A DNA stretch of 64,000 nucleotides from Thermoguttaceae bacterium (GTDB lineage: Bacteria > Planctomycetota > Planctomycetia > Pirellulales > Thermoguttaceae), in assembly GCA_017434455.1 (NCBI GenBank), contig JAFRFG010000057.1, positions 62,001-126,000 on the forward strand. The letters run 5' to 3'. The position numbers were made by a program, and so were the translations under genes. This document shows, piece after piece, positions 9,400 through 18,626 of the stretch (within the stretch, counting starts at the first letter, position 1; the number at the start of each line of letters is the position of its first letter). Below the pieces are notes generated by a model. It saw nothing but the letters and a program-made list of their open reading frames with translations. It was not told the origin of the DNA and did not search any database.

Positions 9400-11847
9400 T
9401 CAGATGGGGCTCAGCGGGCGAGGGACGTTCGCCCGAGGGGGTAAAAAACGCCTCCGGGGCGGGGAACCCTCCTCGGCCGGCTCTTCCGGGGGATTGTCTT
9501 CGGCGGGGGCGTTTTCCTCTTCGGCGCCCCTGGCAGGTTCGCCTGGCTGCGTTTCGGCCGTTTCGCCGGAGGAATCTTCCCGGAGGATCTCCTCTGCCCA
9601 CGGCTTGGAGCCGTAGAACAGAACCAGCGCGTCCCGAATGGTTTGGGCTCTTTGCGGATCGGTCTCCTCAAGGGTATGAACCCATTCCAGACGGCTTCTT
9701 AAAAGCTCGATCCCCTGCTGACGGCGAATCGTCAGTTCCTCGCGAATCTTCTCCAACCGGCGTTCGGCCAGCTGGACGCACTGTCCGGTGACCGTCTGCT
9801 CAAAGCCGGAAATCTGGGAGCGGCCGGCGTCCTTTTGATCGGCGCCGCCGTCGGCGTCCTCCCCTTGGGTGATTCGGTTCTCGGCGGAGAACAGTCGTAT
9901 AAACGCCTCCAGTTTTTGAACCCCTCGATCGGGGTCGTTTTTGACCGCCTGAATCGCCTCGACGTAGGCATACTCGATCGCCGTGAGAGAATCGTCGCGC
10001 GATTTTCGGTCGAGCTGGCGCTCCAAACGGCGTTCCAGATTGCCGAGTTCCAGATCGTTGATATATTTTCGAACCTTTTGCGCCCGGCCGTCGTTCGGAT
10101 ACAGGGTGATGAACTGCTGCATCCGATCCTCCGAGGTTCTCAAGGCGCCGATATACTCGGTGTCGGTGGAAGCCGCCTCGATTTTTTCGGTGATCTTCCC
10201 GTAGAGCTTATCGGCCGAGGGATTGCGCAGAAGCTGCCAGAAGATAACCCCGACCACGAGGAGAATGATCGAGAATACCCAAACGGTCATCGAGACCGCC
10301 TGTTCCGAGGATTCGCGGTGGAGGGTGTCGAGATCCTTGTCGAGCACCATCGTGAAATGCGAGGTCTTGGTCGAAGACGTCCCCGTCGCGAAGGTGGCGG
10401 AACGCCCGAGCTGATCGGAGGTCGATGCCCGCCGGGCCCCTGTCTCCCACCCTTCGTTGAGATTGCTGCCGAGCGATCGCGTTCTGTTCTCCGAACCGGG
10501 GAGCGCGACGGTGCGATCGAGATTCGAGGATTCCTCCTCCGGAATCAGACGGCCGGTCTGATCCGCCCCCGAGGAGAGGGGGATCGTGTTGTTCGGATCG
10601 GCGGCCGGTACCGCGTCCGGCGCGGCGGATGCGTCGGGAACGTTCTGCGGCAGGGTATTTAAGTCGTCAAAAGCGTCGGTGACGATGGTCTCGGCCAGGG
10701 CCGACGCTTGGGTGGCCTGGACGGAATCGGGGCCGCTTTGGACGGTTCCCCCGGTACCGAGTTCGAAGTCGCTCTCGTCATGGGCGCCGCCCTCCCGCGG
10801 GATTTCGTCCGAGAGGACAAACTCGGAACTGACGCCTCGGCCGGAATTGGGCAGCGCGTTTCCCGACGACTGAATTGTGGCCGACGACGAGACTGCGCTG
10901 CGCCCGGACATCATCGCCGACGGAGCGGTCAGATCCAGGCGGGAAGGGGAGCGGGGCGTCTCGACCGGCGGCTTTTGCTCCAGGCCGAAGTCAAAATCTT
11001 GGAACGGGTTGATATCCGGTTCACCGAGCTGCGGCCAGATCTCTTTGAGGCGCATCTGAACCAGATAGGCGTTCTTGGGCCGCTGACCGGGATCGACGCG
11101 CAGCAGATCCATTAGAAGAAGATCCATCTTCGTCGGGACGTCGGGGCGCTTGAAGCGAACCGATTCGGGCGGGCCCTGCCTGTACTTTTTGAGAATCTCC
11201 GGAAGCGATCGGGCGATGTAAGGGGGGGCCGCCGCCAGGAGGGTATACATCAGCGCCCCGAGGGAATAGATATCGGACTTCGGGGAGATCGGTCCGGCGG
11301 AGGCCTGTTCGGGGGCCATGAACTCAATCGTCCCGATGACCATATTTTCGCCGGTCATACGGGAGTTGCTGAAGAAATGCGCGATCCCGAAGTCGGTGAC
11401 CTTGGCCTGGCCGTTGGCGGGGAGGAGAATATTGGCCGGCTTGATATCGCGGTGGATAATCCCCCGAATATGCGCGTGGTGAAGAGCGCCGGCGACCAAA
11501 TAACCGATATGCGCCACCTGTTCCCAGGTGAATCGGATTCGTTTTTTTAGGATATCCTGCAAGCTCGGCCCGTCGACGAACTCCATCGCGTAGTACCGAT
11601 AGCCGTCCTCGTCCCCGAATCCATAGAGCCGGGCGATATTGTTGTGCCGCAGCTTCTGGAGGGTCTCGATTTCGAGATTGAACCGTTCTTTCAGCTCGGA
11701 GTCTTCCTCCGAGGCGTCGAGAATGACCTTCAGCGCCACCGAACCTTGGATTCCCGGATGACGGGCTTCGTAGACAGCGCCCATTCCCCCGTGGCCGATC
11801 TGACGGAGAATTTGAAAAGGTCCGATGGTTGACAGTTCTCTAGCCAT
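9400..11847 (-). CDS. Transmembrane eukaryotic-type Ser/Thr protein kinase (PknB-like)
   Basis: 815 residues. The kinase domain spans about residues 8-270 with all key elements: Gly loop GHGGMG (18-23), ATP-binding Lys40 (VALK), HRDIKPAN (132-139, catalytic Asp134), DFG (152-154) and APE in the activation segment. A polar Ser/Thr/Asp-rich linker of about 250 residues follows, then one TM helix at about 522-545 and a charged, helical extracytoplasmic domain of about 270 residues with a Pro/Glu-rich tail and no PASTA repeats. It should phosphorylate cytoplasmic targets in response to an envelope signal. It lies directly downstream of the ExbB/ExbD genes (93-base gap) in the same direction, which makes regulation of, or by, that energy-transducing complex plausible, though this is inference. 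Confidence 0.92.
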   Translation of the reverse strand: MARELSTIGPFQILRQIGHGGMGAVYEARHPGIQGSVALKVILDASEEDSELKERFNLEIETLQKLRHNNIARLYGFGDEDGYRYYAMEFVDGPSLQDILKKRIRFTWEQVAHIGYLVAGALHHAHIRGIIHRDIKPANILLPANGQAKVTDFGIAHFFSNSRMTGENMVIGTIEFMAPEQASAGPISPKSDIYSLGALMYTLLAAAPPYIARSLPEILKKYRQGPPESVRFKRPDVPTKMDLLLMDLLRVDPGQRPKNAYLVQMRLKEIWPQLGEPDINPFQDFDFGLEQKPPVETPRSPSRLDLTAPSAMMSGRSAVSSSATIQSSGNALPNSGRGVSSEFVLSDEIPREGGAHDESDFELGTGGTVQSGPDSVQATQASALAETIVTDAFDDLNTLPQNVPDASAAPDAVPAADPNNTIPLSSGADQTGRLIPEEESSNLDRTVALPGSENRTRSLGSNLNEGWETGARRASTSDQLGRSATFATGTSSTKTSHFTMVLDKDLDTLHRESSEQAVSMTVWVFSIILLVVGVIFWQLLRNPSADKLYGKITEKIEAASTDTEYIGALRTSEDRMQQFITLYPNDGRAQKVRKYINDLELGNLERRLERQLDRKSRDDSLTAIEYAYVEAIQAVKNDPDRGVQKLEAFIRLFSAENRITQGEDADGGADQKDAGRSQISGFEQTVTGQCVQLAERRLEKIREELTIRRQQGIELLRSRLEWVHTLEETDPQRAQTIRDALVLFYGSKPWAEEILREDSSGETAETQPGEPARGAEEENAPAEDNPPEEPAEEGSPPRRRFLPPRANVPRPLSPI

Positions 11848-11939
11848 AGCACATTTCGCCTTTTACAAGGGACTTACCATTTGCCCGAACCAATCGCGGC
11901 CGCGAAAACTGCCTAAACACCAAGGAGGGTACCCTCGGT

Positions 11940-12434
11940 TTATTGGGGCGGGGCGAACTTGACCCGTTCCACAAGCTTCACCACCTGGTTTTCGGAGTTG
12001 ATGTAGCCGGTGACGGCGGTAATCGCGTCGACGACATAGTGATACTTGAGCTGGTCGTCACAGGCCAGTTCGATCTCCAGGTCGTCCCCGCCGCCGGCAG
12101 CGGACGGTTTTTGAGGGTCGACCCCGAGGTATTCGAAGACCGCCCGACGCAAGCTCGCCATCTCGGTCCCAATGGGACGGCTTCCAAACTCCATCGAACG
12201 CAGCTGGCCAAAATCGTCGGCGAGCATCTTGACCTGAACCGGGGTGGGAGCGTCGGGATCGGGGAGCTGGTTCGACTGGACGTTGGCCGGCATCTTGATG
12301 TTGAAGTCCCCCTCGACCTCCGGGGTCTTGAAGGTGATCACAAAAAACGCCAGCAGAAGGAAGACGACATCGATCATCGAGGTCATCTGCAGCTTGACCG
12401 GCTCGGATTTGATCTGGATATTTCGAAGACTCAT
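11940..12434 (-). CDS. ExbD/TolR family biopolymer transport protein (second copy)
   Basis: 164 residues. A short basic N-terminus is followed by one TM helix at about 17-38 with the family signature MTSMIDVVFLLLAFF, whose Asp is the proton-carrying residue in ExbD/TolR. A periplasmic domain of about 120 residues follows. It pairs with the ExbD encoded just upstream and with the ExbB homologue. In the family an ExbB pentamer with ExbD subunits converts proton flow into force on TonB- or Tol-like partners. Two unequal ExbD copies behind one ExbB is a common arrangement and suggests a heteromeric complex. The gene lies 38 bases after the first exbD. Confidence 0.9.
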   Translation of the reverse strand: MSLRNIQIKSEPVKLQMTSMIDVVFLLLAFFVITFKTPEVEGDFNIKMPANVQSNQLPDPDAPTPVQVKMLADDFGQLRSMEFGSRPIGTEMASLRRAVFEYLGVDPQKPSAAGGGDDLEIELACDDQLKYHYVVDAITAVTGYINSENQVVKLVERVKFAPPQ

Positions 12435-12472
12435 AGGGAGATCTCTGACTTTTTTTTCCGTGAAGCGGGGAC

Positions 12473-12943
12473 CTAATCGAGCACCTGACGAGCCCGGAGG
12501 GTGAAGTTCTCCATCCCCTTGGCCTGACAGGCCTGAATGACCCGCTCGACAAATCCGGTCTCGGTATCGGCGTCGGCCCGGATAATGATCGTCAGGTCGC
12601 CCGGCTCGACCTTGTCGATCGTCTTTCGCACACGAAGCTCCTCGGTGAAGAAGTCCGAAAGGGGACGTCCCTCACCCTTGGGGCGGCCGGGCTGATCGAG
12701 ATAGCAGACCACCTGGCCAATGAAGATCTGGCCGTCCTCACTGATCTGGATCGTCATCGGTTCGGCGGGCATCTCTTCCGGCGGCTGGGCCAGTTCACTG
12801 GCCGGGAGATGAATTCGATCATTGCTTTCGGACTGCGAGAAATTGATCACCAGCGTAAAGAACGTGATCAGCAGGAAAACAATATCGATCATCGGCGTCA
12901 TGTTCGGTTCACATGGCGCGAGGGAGAGTTTTCTTAACCGCAT
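12473..12943 (-). CDS. ExbD/TolR family biopolymer transport protein (first copy)
   Basis: 156 residues. The single N-terminal TM helix carries the signature MTPMIDIVFLLITFF, with the conserved Asp in the membrane, followed by a periplasmic domain. Residues such as PPEEMPAEP form a Pro/Glu-rich stretch just beyond the membrane. The ATG lies three bases after the stop of the ExbB gene, a spacing that implies translational coupling. It differs clearly from the second ExbD, so the two are old paralogues rather than a recent duplication. Likely role: stator subunit of a proton-driven ExbB/ExbD motor. No TonB or TolA gene is recognisable in the window. Confidence 0.9.
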   Translation of the reverse strand: MRLRKLSLAPCEPNMTPMIDIVFLLITFFTLVINFSQSESNDRIHLPASELAQPPEEMPAEPMTIQISEDGQIFIGQVVCYLDQPGRPKGEGRPLSDFFTEELRVRKTIDKVEPGDLTIIIRADADTETGFVERVIQACQAKGMENFTLRARQVLD

Positions 12944-12946
12944 AGC

Positions 12947-13819
12947 TTACTTTTTCGCCGTGGAGGAAAAACGCCCGAGGTAGGTGTCGCTGATCACCCC
13001 GATCTCCAGAACGAATCGGGCCAGCCGGTTCTTGAGAATGTCGTAGATCGCCAAGCTCGGCAGCGCGATGGCCAGACCGATCATCGTGGTGAACAGCGCG
13101 GTGGCGATCCCTTCGGCGAGCTTCTGCGGCGAGGGGGCCGAACCGCCGGCGGCGATGATCTGGAACGAATTGATCATCCCCGTGACGGTGCCGAACAGCC
13201 CGACCATCGGGGCGAGGTTCCCGATCAGCGCCAGGTAACCGATCTGATGCTCCAAGCGCATTGTCTCTTGCTGACCGACATCCTGCATCGCCTGGACCGC
13301 CTTGTCGTAGCCGTTGGGAATCTTGTGAAGGCCGGCGGCGAGGACCCGGCCGAGCAGCGAATCGTTCTCTTTCGCCAGCTGGTAGGCGCCGTTGAAGTTT
13401 TTGTTGTCCATCAGCTCGCCAAACTCTTCGGCCAGCTCTTTAGGGACAAGGACCTTCTGCCGAATGGACAGAAAGTTCATCACCACCAGCGCCACCGTGG
13501 TGAGCGAGATGAGAATGAAAACCGGGGCAAAGACCCACCCCAACGCGCTGAACATCCAGACCAGGTAGTTCTTGCCGGTTTCCGTCGGCTGGGAATCGCC
13601 GGCCGGGACGGCGGCGCTCGGCGCCGGGGTCGACGATGCGGGCGCGGCGGCTGCCGGGGCGTCGCCGGCAAACGGATCGTCATCGTCCTGCGCGCGGGCG
13701 AAGGTGCCGGCGGCCATCACCAAGGCGGCGGCGATCAGGCCGATTCCCGCGATGGTCAAGAAACCGCGAAACATCAGCGAACGGTTGAAATCGCTGTCGA
13801 AAGAAGAACCGTAAGCCAT
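12947..13819 (-). CDS. MotA/TolQ/ExbB family proton channel protein with secreted N-terminal extension
   Basis: 290 residues from the ATG at 13819, preceded by AAAGGA at six bases; a TTG one codon upstream is less likely. A first hydrophobic helix (about 18-40, ending near ARAQ) reads as a signal peptide, and an Ala/Pro-rich stretch follows. The ExbB core then has a TM helix near residue 95, a cytoplasmic loop, and the conserved MVGLFGTVTGMI segment near 205-216 with two TM helices. The signal-like extension is unlike E. coli ExbB but fits planctomycete and delta-proteobacterial homologues as I recall them. It probably forms the proton-conducting channel with the two ExbDs encoded immediately downstream. 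A promoter-like sequence lies about 125 bases upstream. Confidence 0.9.
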   Translation of the reverse strand: MAYGSSFDSDFNRSLMFRGFLTIAGIGLIAAALVMAAGTFARAQDDDDPFAGDAPAAAAPASSTPAPSAAVPAGDSQPTETGKNYLVWMFSALGWVFAPVFILISLTTVALVVMNFLSIRQKVLVPKELAEEFGELMDNKNFNGAYQLAKENDSLLGRVLAAGLHKIPNGYDKAVQAMQDVGQQETMRLEHQIGYLALIGNLAPMVGLFGTVTGMINSFQIIAAGGSAPSPQKLAEGIATALFTTMIGLAIALPSLAIYDILKNRLARFVLEIGVISDTYLGRFSSTAKK

Positions 13820-13917
13820 CAAATGTCCTTTGTCCTTTTCTCTGTCTTATTGGAATCTTTTGTTGTTTCGCCGCGAAAAAACCGCGAGAACAACCGTGGT
13901 TGTTTGATTTCGTGCCT

Positions 13918-13977
13918 GGCGCGCGGCGAACGCCGCGCGCCCGCACTTATTATATCCCAAATATACATTGGTGTGTA
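13918..13977 (-). promoter_or_regulatory. Predicted promoter of the exbB operon followed by a GC-rich palindrome
   Basis: On the minus strand TACACA (13977-13972) and a perfect TATAAT (13954-13949) are separated by 17 bases. The predicted transcript would begin near 13942, where a perfect 11-bp inverted repeat GGCGCGCGGCG/CGCCGCGCGCC with a 2-nt centre (13918-13941) sits. The mRNA would then start with a very stable hairpin, about 100 bases before the exbB start. It could be a 5' stabiliser, or a terminator-like end for the upstream gene, although there is no U-tract. Confidence 0.5.
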
Positions 13978-14001
13978 TATCGCGTGTCCGATCGGCGGGA
14001 A

Positions 14002-15054
14002 CTACGGATTGAGCCCGTATTGGCCGCGCAGAACCGAAGCCGCCTCCTGCGCGCGGTCTTCCCGAAGCTCGCTCTTCCACAGCTCGACAAGGTTCCTCAG
14101 CGCCTTGATATGCTCGGCCCGGGCCGAGGAGAAGAGCAGGTCGGTATGAAGGAAGGCGAGAATCGCCTCTTTGTTATTGCCGGCGCCGCGCGCGGCGTCC
14201 CCCATCGCGTTGTAGAGGGTCGCCTGCAGCTGGGCGTCGGCCGAATCGGACTCGTCCTGGATTTGGGCGAAGAGTTTTTTCGCGGCGTCGTAGTCTCCCC
14301 CCTTGGCGGTGATCAGCGCTTTGCCGATCTTCGCGTACGACTTTTGTTTCTCGATCGCCGCGCTGCTTTCCTCGGCCGCGATCACCTCGTCAAAGAGTTG
14401 TTCCGCCGCGTCGGTTTGGCCCTCGGCCAAGTCGATGTTCCCAAGGGTGACCTTTCCCTCGTATTTCGTTTCCGGCCAGGGGGCGTCGGCCAGCTGCTGG
14501 CAGACGTCACGGGCGCGGGGGACTTCATCACAGGCCGCCAGCAGCCGGATCATCAGCCGGGCCGCCTCGTAGAAGTGGTAACTGTTCGGAAATACCTCGG
14601 TGAACTGATTTAATTCTTTCGCGACCGAAAGGGGGTCATATTCGCTCTGTCCCGACAAAGCCAGCTGCGCCTTGGCGAAGACCTTGAAGAAGGCGATCTC
14701 CTGGCGGATCGGCTCCGGGAGCTTTTCTTCATTTTTGATCGACTCCAGCTGGGCCAAAGCGTCTTTGAACTGGGAACTGTCCAGCGCCTTTCGCGCGACG
14801 GTGAGGGTCTCCGGTTCGTCCTCGTAGCTGACCGAGACGATCAGATTCGCGCCGATCTTTTGACCGGCTTTTTTCTTGTCCCCGATCACGACGCCGTCGC
14901 GGGCCGTCTCTTTCACGGTCCCGAGGATGCTTTGGTTTTTACCATCCTCTTCGTTGACGAAAACCACGTTGTCGGCCCGAAGCGCCGCGCAGACGCCGAG
15001 CAGAACCGAGGCAAACAGCCCGAGGAAGAGGGTCGGAAGAATATATTTTTTCAT
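14002..15054 (-). CDS. Secreted TPR-like helical repeat protein
   Basis: 350 residues from the ATG at 15054, which has AAAGG six bases upstream and opens with a clear signal peptide (MKKYILPTLFLGLFASVLLG). A longer frame begins at 15156, overlapping the previous stop as ATGA, but its extra 34 residues precede the signal peptide and are probably not translated. The mature part has a small beta-like start, then helix pairs typical of tetratricopeptide or Sel1-like repeats with spacing near 34 residues. Between the larger TPR gene and exbB, it is a candidate periplasmic partner of the ExbBD motor. No enzymatic motif is seen. Confidence 0.75.
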   Translation of the reverse strand: MKKYILPTLFLGLFASVLLGVCAALRADNVVFVNEEDGKNQSILGTVKETARDGVVIGDKKKAGQKIGANLIVSVSYEDEPETLTVARKALDSSQFKDALAQLESIKNEEKLPEPIRQEIAFFKVFAKAQLALSGQSEYDPLSVAKELNQFTEVFPNSYHFYEAARLMIRLLAACDEVPRARDVCQQLADAPWPETKYEGKVTLGNIDLAEGQTDAAEQLFDEVIAAEESSAAIEKQKSYAKIGKALITAKGGDYDAAKKLFAQIQDESDSADAQLQATLYNAMGDAARGAGNNKEAILAFLHTDLLFSSARAEHIKALRNLVELWKSELREDRAQEAASVLRGQYGLNP

Positions 15055-15152
15055 AGCGCGCCTTTTTATCTGTCGTTGGCTTATGCTTGTTGGTTGATGT
15101 TTCGAATTTCTTAAAACGCCCCTTAGGGGAAATCCGTGTTTGGCCCCGACGC

Positions 15153-18100
15153 TCATTGCTGCGCCGGGGACTCCTCGGGCGGTTTGAACCCGACCGGCGG
15201 TTCCCCGGCCGCCGTCTGGAATTCTTTCAGCAGTTCGTCCAGTTCGGCGCGGTACTTCGGGCCGCCGAGATCGGGCTGAACCTGCGCCAGCCGGTACAGT
15301 TCGTTGATGCCGCCGACCGCCTGCTTTTTTATTTCTTCGGCGCCGGTGAGCGTCCGCATCCAGGCCATTCGGCAGCGGACCTTATGCACAACCGCCTCGT
15401 AGAAGCGCTCTTTGTATTGGTCACTCTTGGCCAGGCCGCGGCTGAGGGTCGTGACAATTCTGTTCCAGCCCCAGATGAGGTTCTTCCCCGATTTCTGCGG
15501 TTCTCCCCCCTGAATGGCGCGAACATAGTAGGTTTTGTCCAGCGCCCCCCACGCCTCGTAGAGCGAGGCCGCCGTGAATTGCAGCTCCAGGTTGTTTTCG
15601 TTTTCGGTCAGCAGGGGAAGGAGGTACTTCAGCGCCTGAGGATAGCGGCCGACCTTCTGAAGGCACTCGGCCAGGCGGATGGAGGCGACTGTCTTGGCCG
15701 CGGCGGCGGAAGTCCAGCCGGGGTCGGCATCGATCTTTTTGAGAATCGCCAGGTAGGTTCGTCCCCCCTTCTCGAAGTACTTTTGCGCTTTTTGGGCCTG
15801 CTGTCCGCTCATCTGGGCGTCTTGACCTTCGTCGAGCAGCCCCATCCCCAAGCTGTAGAATGTGTCGGCGATCCATCGCAGCGTCTGGTACGTGTTCCCC
15901 GCGCTGCGGGCGGCGCAGCGGTCCAGGAAGCTCTCAAAACCCTCCGAGAGCTTGTCGATTTCCTCGGCGGCCTTGGGGTCATCGACGGCCTCGGCGCGAA
16001 GCGATCGGAGCTGCTCTTCCAGCTGTTTCCCCAGCTGCAGGTAGATCCCCGTGAGGCGTTCCTCGGACCCCCGGCCCGTCGACGCGAATTTTTCGAGACA
16101 CCCCATCACCTCTTCGGCGCGCTGGAAATCGCCCGTCTGAACGTAGGCGCGCAGGGCCAGGGTCAGCGCGGTGATCTGGAATGTCTGCTGCGACGAGGAA
16201 GCGCCTTGGGACGCCTGTGCGCCGGGGGCGGAACTTCCCCTTTCGGAAATATCCCCGGCGTTCTGTTCGGTCCCCCCTTGGGTATCCCCTTCGGGACCGC
16301 CTTCGGCGATGGTTTTGTCTTCTGATGCGGGGGCGCTCTGCGCGCCGCCGCCGAACAGACGCGCCGCGGTGCGTTCGGCCAGGGTCATCGGGCCGATCTT
16401 AGGATGGGAGAGCCAACGGATCGCCTCTTCGGCGTCTTTCTCGCTCATCGCGATCTGTGCCAGCGACAGGGCGGCGTAGACGCTGACGGTGTCGCTTTCG
16501 CTTCCGCCGCTGGTCAGTTCCAGCCGGCGGCTCAGTCCGTCGGCCAGGGCTTCCCGCGCCTGATCGCGCAGCTGGTTTTGGCCGGCCGGATCGGCGGTTC
16601 CCTCTCCCTGGCGCAGCGCGTAGTCATTCCAAAGCGCCTGACCGAGCTGAAGTTTGGCCGCCGCCCACGCCGCGGTCCCCTCCGGAATTTGGCTCAGATG
16701 CTCGAGGGCCTTCTCGGTCTGCCCGGCGGCGATGGCGGACTCGATCTGAATCGTGACGGCGTCTTGAACCGCGGGGACGATATCTTCGGTGAACCCCTCC
16801 CCCCAGCGCTTGATGATGTAGTCGGTGCGCCGGAGGATATCCTCGTTCAGCCGGGCGATCTTTTCCTGGTCTCCCTGTTTGCGGGCGCGGCGCAGTTCCC
16901 CGCGCATCGCGCGAATGCTCAGCTCGGCGGCTTTGGTCGCGCCGGGAAAATTCTGGCGATGACGAGAGAGGAAATCAAAGATGATCAGCGCCTCGTCGGT
17001 CTGTTCGGTGAGGAGTTTGAAGGTCCCCCACTGAAGGCGGAGATTATCGACCTCGGTCGGTTCGGCCTTGGCCGACATCGACAGGGCCAGGCGAAGGGCC
17101 AGTTCCACTTCGGCGCGGATTTTCTTCGCCTGCTCGTCCTGCGACGCGGCGGCGCCGTCGGCGTTGAGCTGGACGAAGAGGGACCACGAGCGGTTGACGC
17201 GCAGAAGCGCTTCGGAAAAATCGCTGGGGGTCACCTGGGGGGCCTCCCCGAGCAGCTTGGCCAGCGCCGGGGTTTGGATCAGCTTTTCGGCCTCGATGCT
17301 CAGCGGGCTTTTTTGCTGACGAACGAAGTCGAGCGCCTCAAAGGCGACCTTGTCAAGGCGCGCCATGAGCTTGATCGCGCTGTCGGACTTATCGGAAAAG
17401 ACGGCTTTGCCGACGGTGTTGAATGTTTCCCGATCGTTCTGCCGCAGGTCCAAAAGCGCCAGGGCGGCTTGGGCGGCGGCCAGATGAATGGAGAGTCCCT
17501 CGGCCGAGACGTAGAAGTTCTCGGGGAGGTTCCCGGTAACCTTCCAGCCGTTGTATCCCCGGATCAGTTCCATGAGCCGCTGGGGTTTTTTGTCTTTCAG
17601 CGCGATCTCCCCGAACAGGGCGAGCGATTCGGTCTTGAGGACGTACAGTGCCGGCTGCATCGGCAGCTGGGAGATTTCGTCCAAAATGGCGAGGGCCTCC
17701 TCGGGGTGGCCGAGCCGGTTCTCGATCCGCGCCTCTTCGTAGAAGGCGCGGTACCCCCCGGGGTACGCCTGGTATTTTTCGTAGATCCGATGGAAGGCGG
17801 CCTTCGCCTCCTCGAGCAGCTGGACCCGCTCGGGAGCGTCGCTCGGGTAGGTGTCGGCCTTTTGGATCAGCAGACGGCTTTTGTTGAGGAGCAGATCGAG
17901 GTACCGCCCATAGAACAGATTGGCCTCGGGGCTGTGGGCTTTGTCCTCGTCGGACTGAAGATCGATGATCTGTTCTCTGGCGAGGTTTTCCGCCTGATCA
18001 AAGGCGCCCGCGGCCTGATCGAAGATCTCTCGGGCCGACTGTTGAATGCGGATCTTTTCGACATCGGAGGTTTGGTCGGTGATCCCGGCCAGGAGCTTCT

Positions 18101-18500
18101 CCCCCTCACGGACCGAGACCGAGGCCAGCTGGGCGTTCGCCTCGAACGCGTCGGGATGATCGGGGTTCTTTTCCAGGAAACTCTGGAGCAGTTCGCGGCT
18201 GCGTTTTAAGAAAAGGTCCCGTTCGGCGGGTGAAGCCGTCTTGACGCGCGCCAGATAAGCCCGGCCGGCGAGATAATCGAGCTCCTCGGCGATCTGTTGG
18301 GGGCAGTTGGGCTGATTTCGAAGCGAGTCGACGTAATCGATGGCGGTGTCGCAGTAGCCGCGCTCGATGAGTTGGTCGTAGAACCGTTTGCAAATATCGC
18401 CGGTTTCGGCCGCACAGCGAAGGCAAAAAACAGTGACCAGCAGCAGAACAGCAAGGAGTGCTTCTCCCGAAATTCTCAGGGAACGATGTCTGTCTTTCAT
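15153..18500 (-). CDS. Large secreted tetratricopeptide-repeat protein
   Basis: 1115 residues. A signal peptide at residues 1-31 (basic MKDRHRSLR, then LLAVLLLVTVFCL, cleavage near CAAE) is followed by almost wholly alpha-helical sequence. Its Ala/Leu/Tyr patterning resembles degenerate TPRs throughout, for example the helix pairs around residues 95-140, 230-300 and 930-990. A low-complexity Gly/Ser/Gln segment at about 705-770 may separate two solenoids. It is the first gene of the train leading to exbB, exbD, exbD and the kinase. Secreted TPR proteins commonly act as periplasmic scaffolds or as partners of TonB/Tol-type machines, and that role is inferred here from context. No catalytic residues are seen. 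Confidence 0.8.
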   Translation of the reverse strand: MKDRHRSLRISGEALLAVLLLVTVFCLRCAAETGDICKRFYDQLIERGYCDTAIDYVDSLRNQPNCPQQIAEELDYLAGRAYLARVKTASPAERDLFLKRSRELLQSFLEKNPDHPDAFEANAQLASVSVREGEKLLAGITDQTSDVEKIRIQQSAREIFDQAAGAFDQAENLAREQIIDLQSDEDKAHSPEANLFYGRYLDLLLNKSRLLIQKADTYPSDAPERVQLLEEAKAAFHRIYEKYQAYPGGYRAFYEEARIENRLGHPEEALAILDEISQLPMQPALYVLKTESLALFGEIALKDKKPQRLMELIRGYNGWKVTGNLPENFYVSAEGLSIHLAAAQAALALLDLRQNDRETFNTVGKAVFSDKSDSAIKLMARLDKVAFEALDFVRQQKSPLSIEAEKLIQTPALAKLLGEAPQVTPSDFSEALLRVNRSWSLFVQLNADGAAASQDEQAKKIRAEVELALRLALSMSAKAEPTEVDNLRLQWGTFKLLTEQTDEALIIFDFLSRHRQNFPGATKAAELSIRAMRGELRRARKQGDQEKIARLNEDILRRTDYIIKRWGEGFTEDIVPAVQDAVTIQIESAIAAGQTEKALEHLSQIPEGTAAWAAAKLQLGQALWNDYALRQGEGTADPAGQNQLRDQAREALADGLSRRLELTSGGSESDTVSVYAALSLAQIAMSEKDAEEAIRWLSHPKIGPMTLAERTAARLFGGGAQSAPASEDKTIAEGGPEGDTQGGTEQNAGDISERGSSAPGAQASQGASSSQQTFQITALTLALRAYVQTGDFQRAEEVMGCLEKFASTGRGSEERLTGIYLQLGKQLEEQLRSLRAEAVDDPKAAEEIDKLSEGFESFLDRCAARSAGNTYQTLRWIADTFYSLGMGLLDEGQDAQMSGQQAQKAQKYFEKGGRTYLAILKKIDADPGWTSAAAAKTVASIRLAECLQKVGRYPQALKYLLPLLTENENNLELQFTAASLYEAWGALDKTYYVRAIQGGEPQKSGKNLIWGWNRIVTTLSRGLAKSDQYKERFYEAVVHKVRCRMAWMRTLTGAEEIKKQAVGGINELYRLAQVQPDLGGPKYRAELDELLKEFQTAAGEPPVGFKPPEESPAQQ

Positions 18501-18511
18501 GGTCTTTGGGG

Positions 18512-18517
18512 TATAAT
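18512..18517 (+). promoter_or_regulatory. Possible -10 element of the divergent 741-residue protein gene
   Basis: A perfect TATAAT on the plus strand lies 110 bases upstream of the 18627 start, in the 126-base gap between divergent genes. There is no good -35 at 16-18 bases, so this is only a candidate. Confidence 0.25.
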
Positions 18518-18626
18518 CCAGGTCGTTGGAGGGATCATCAAAGGGGTGCGGGGGGAATCACTGCCGGCCGCTGTGGCAGCCGGGCAGACCCCCCAAGCGT
18601 ACGGCTTTATTTTACCGCATACCACT

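Noticed and set aside
13247..18209. Plus-strand ORFs of 300, 412 and 601 codons
   Set aside because: They are shadows of the ExbB and TPR genes. None has a ribosome-binding site or family motif.
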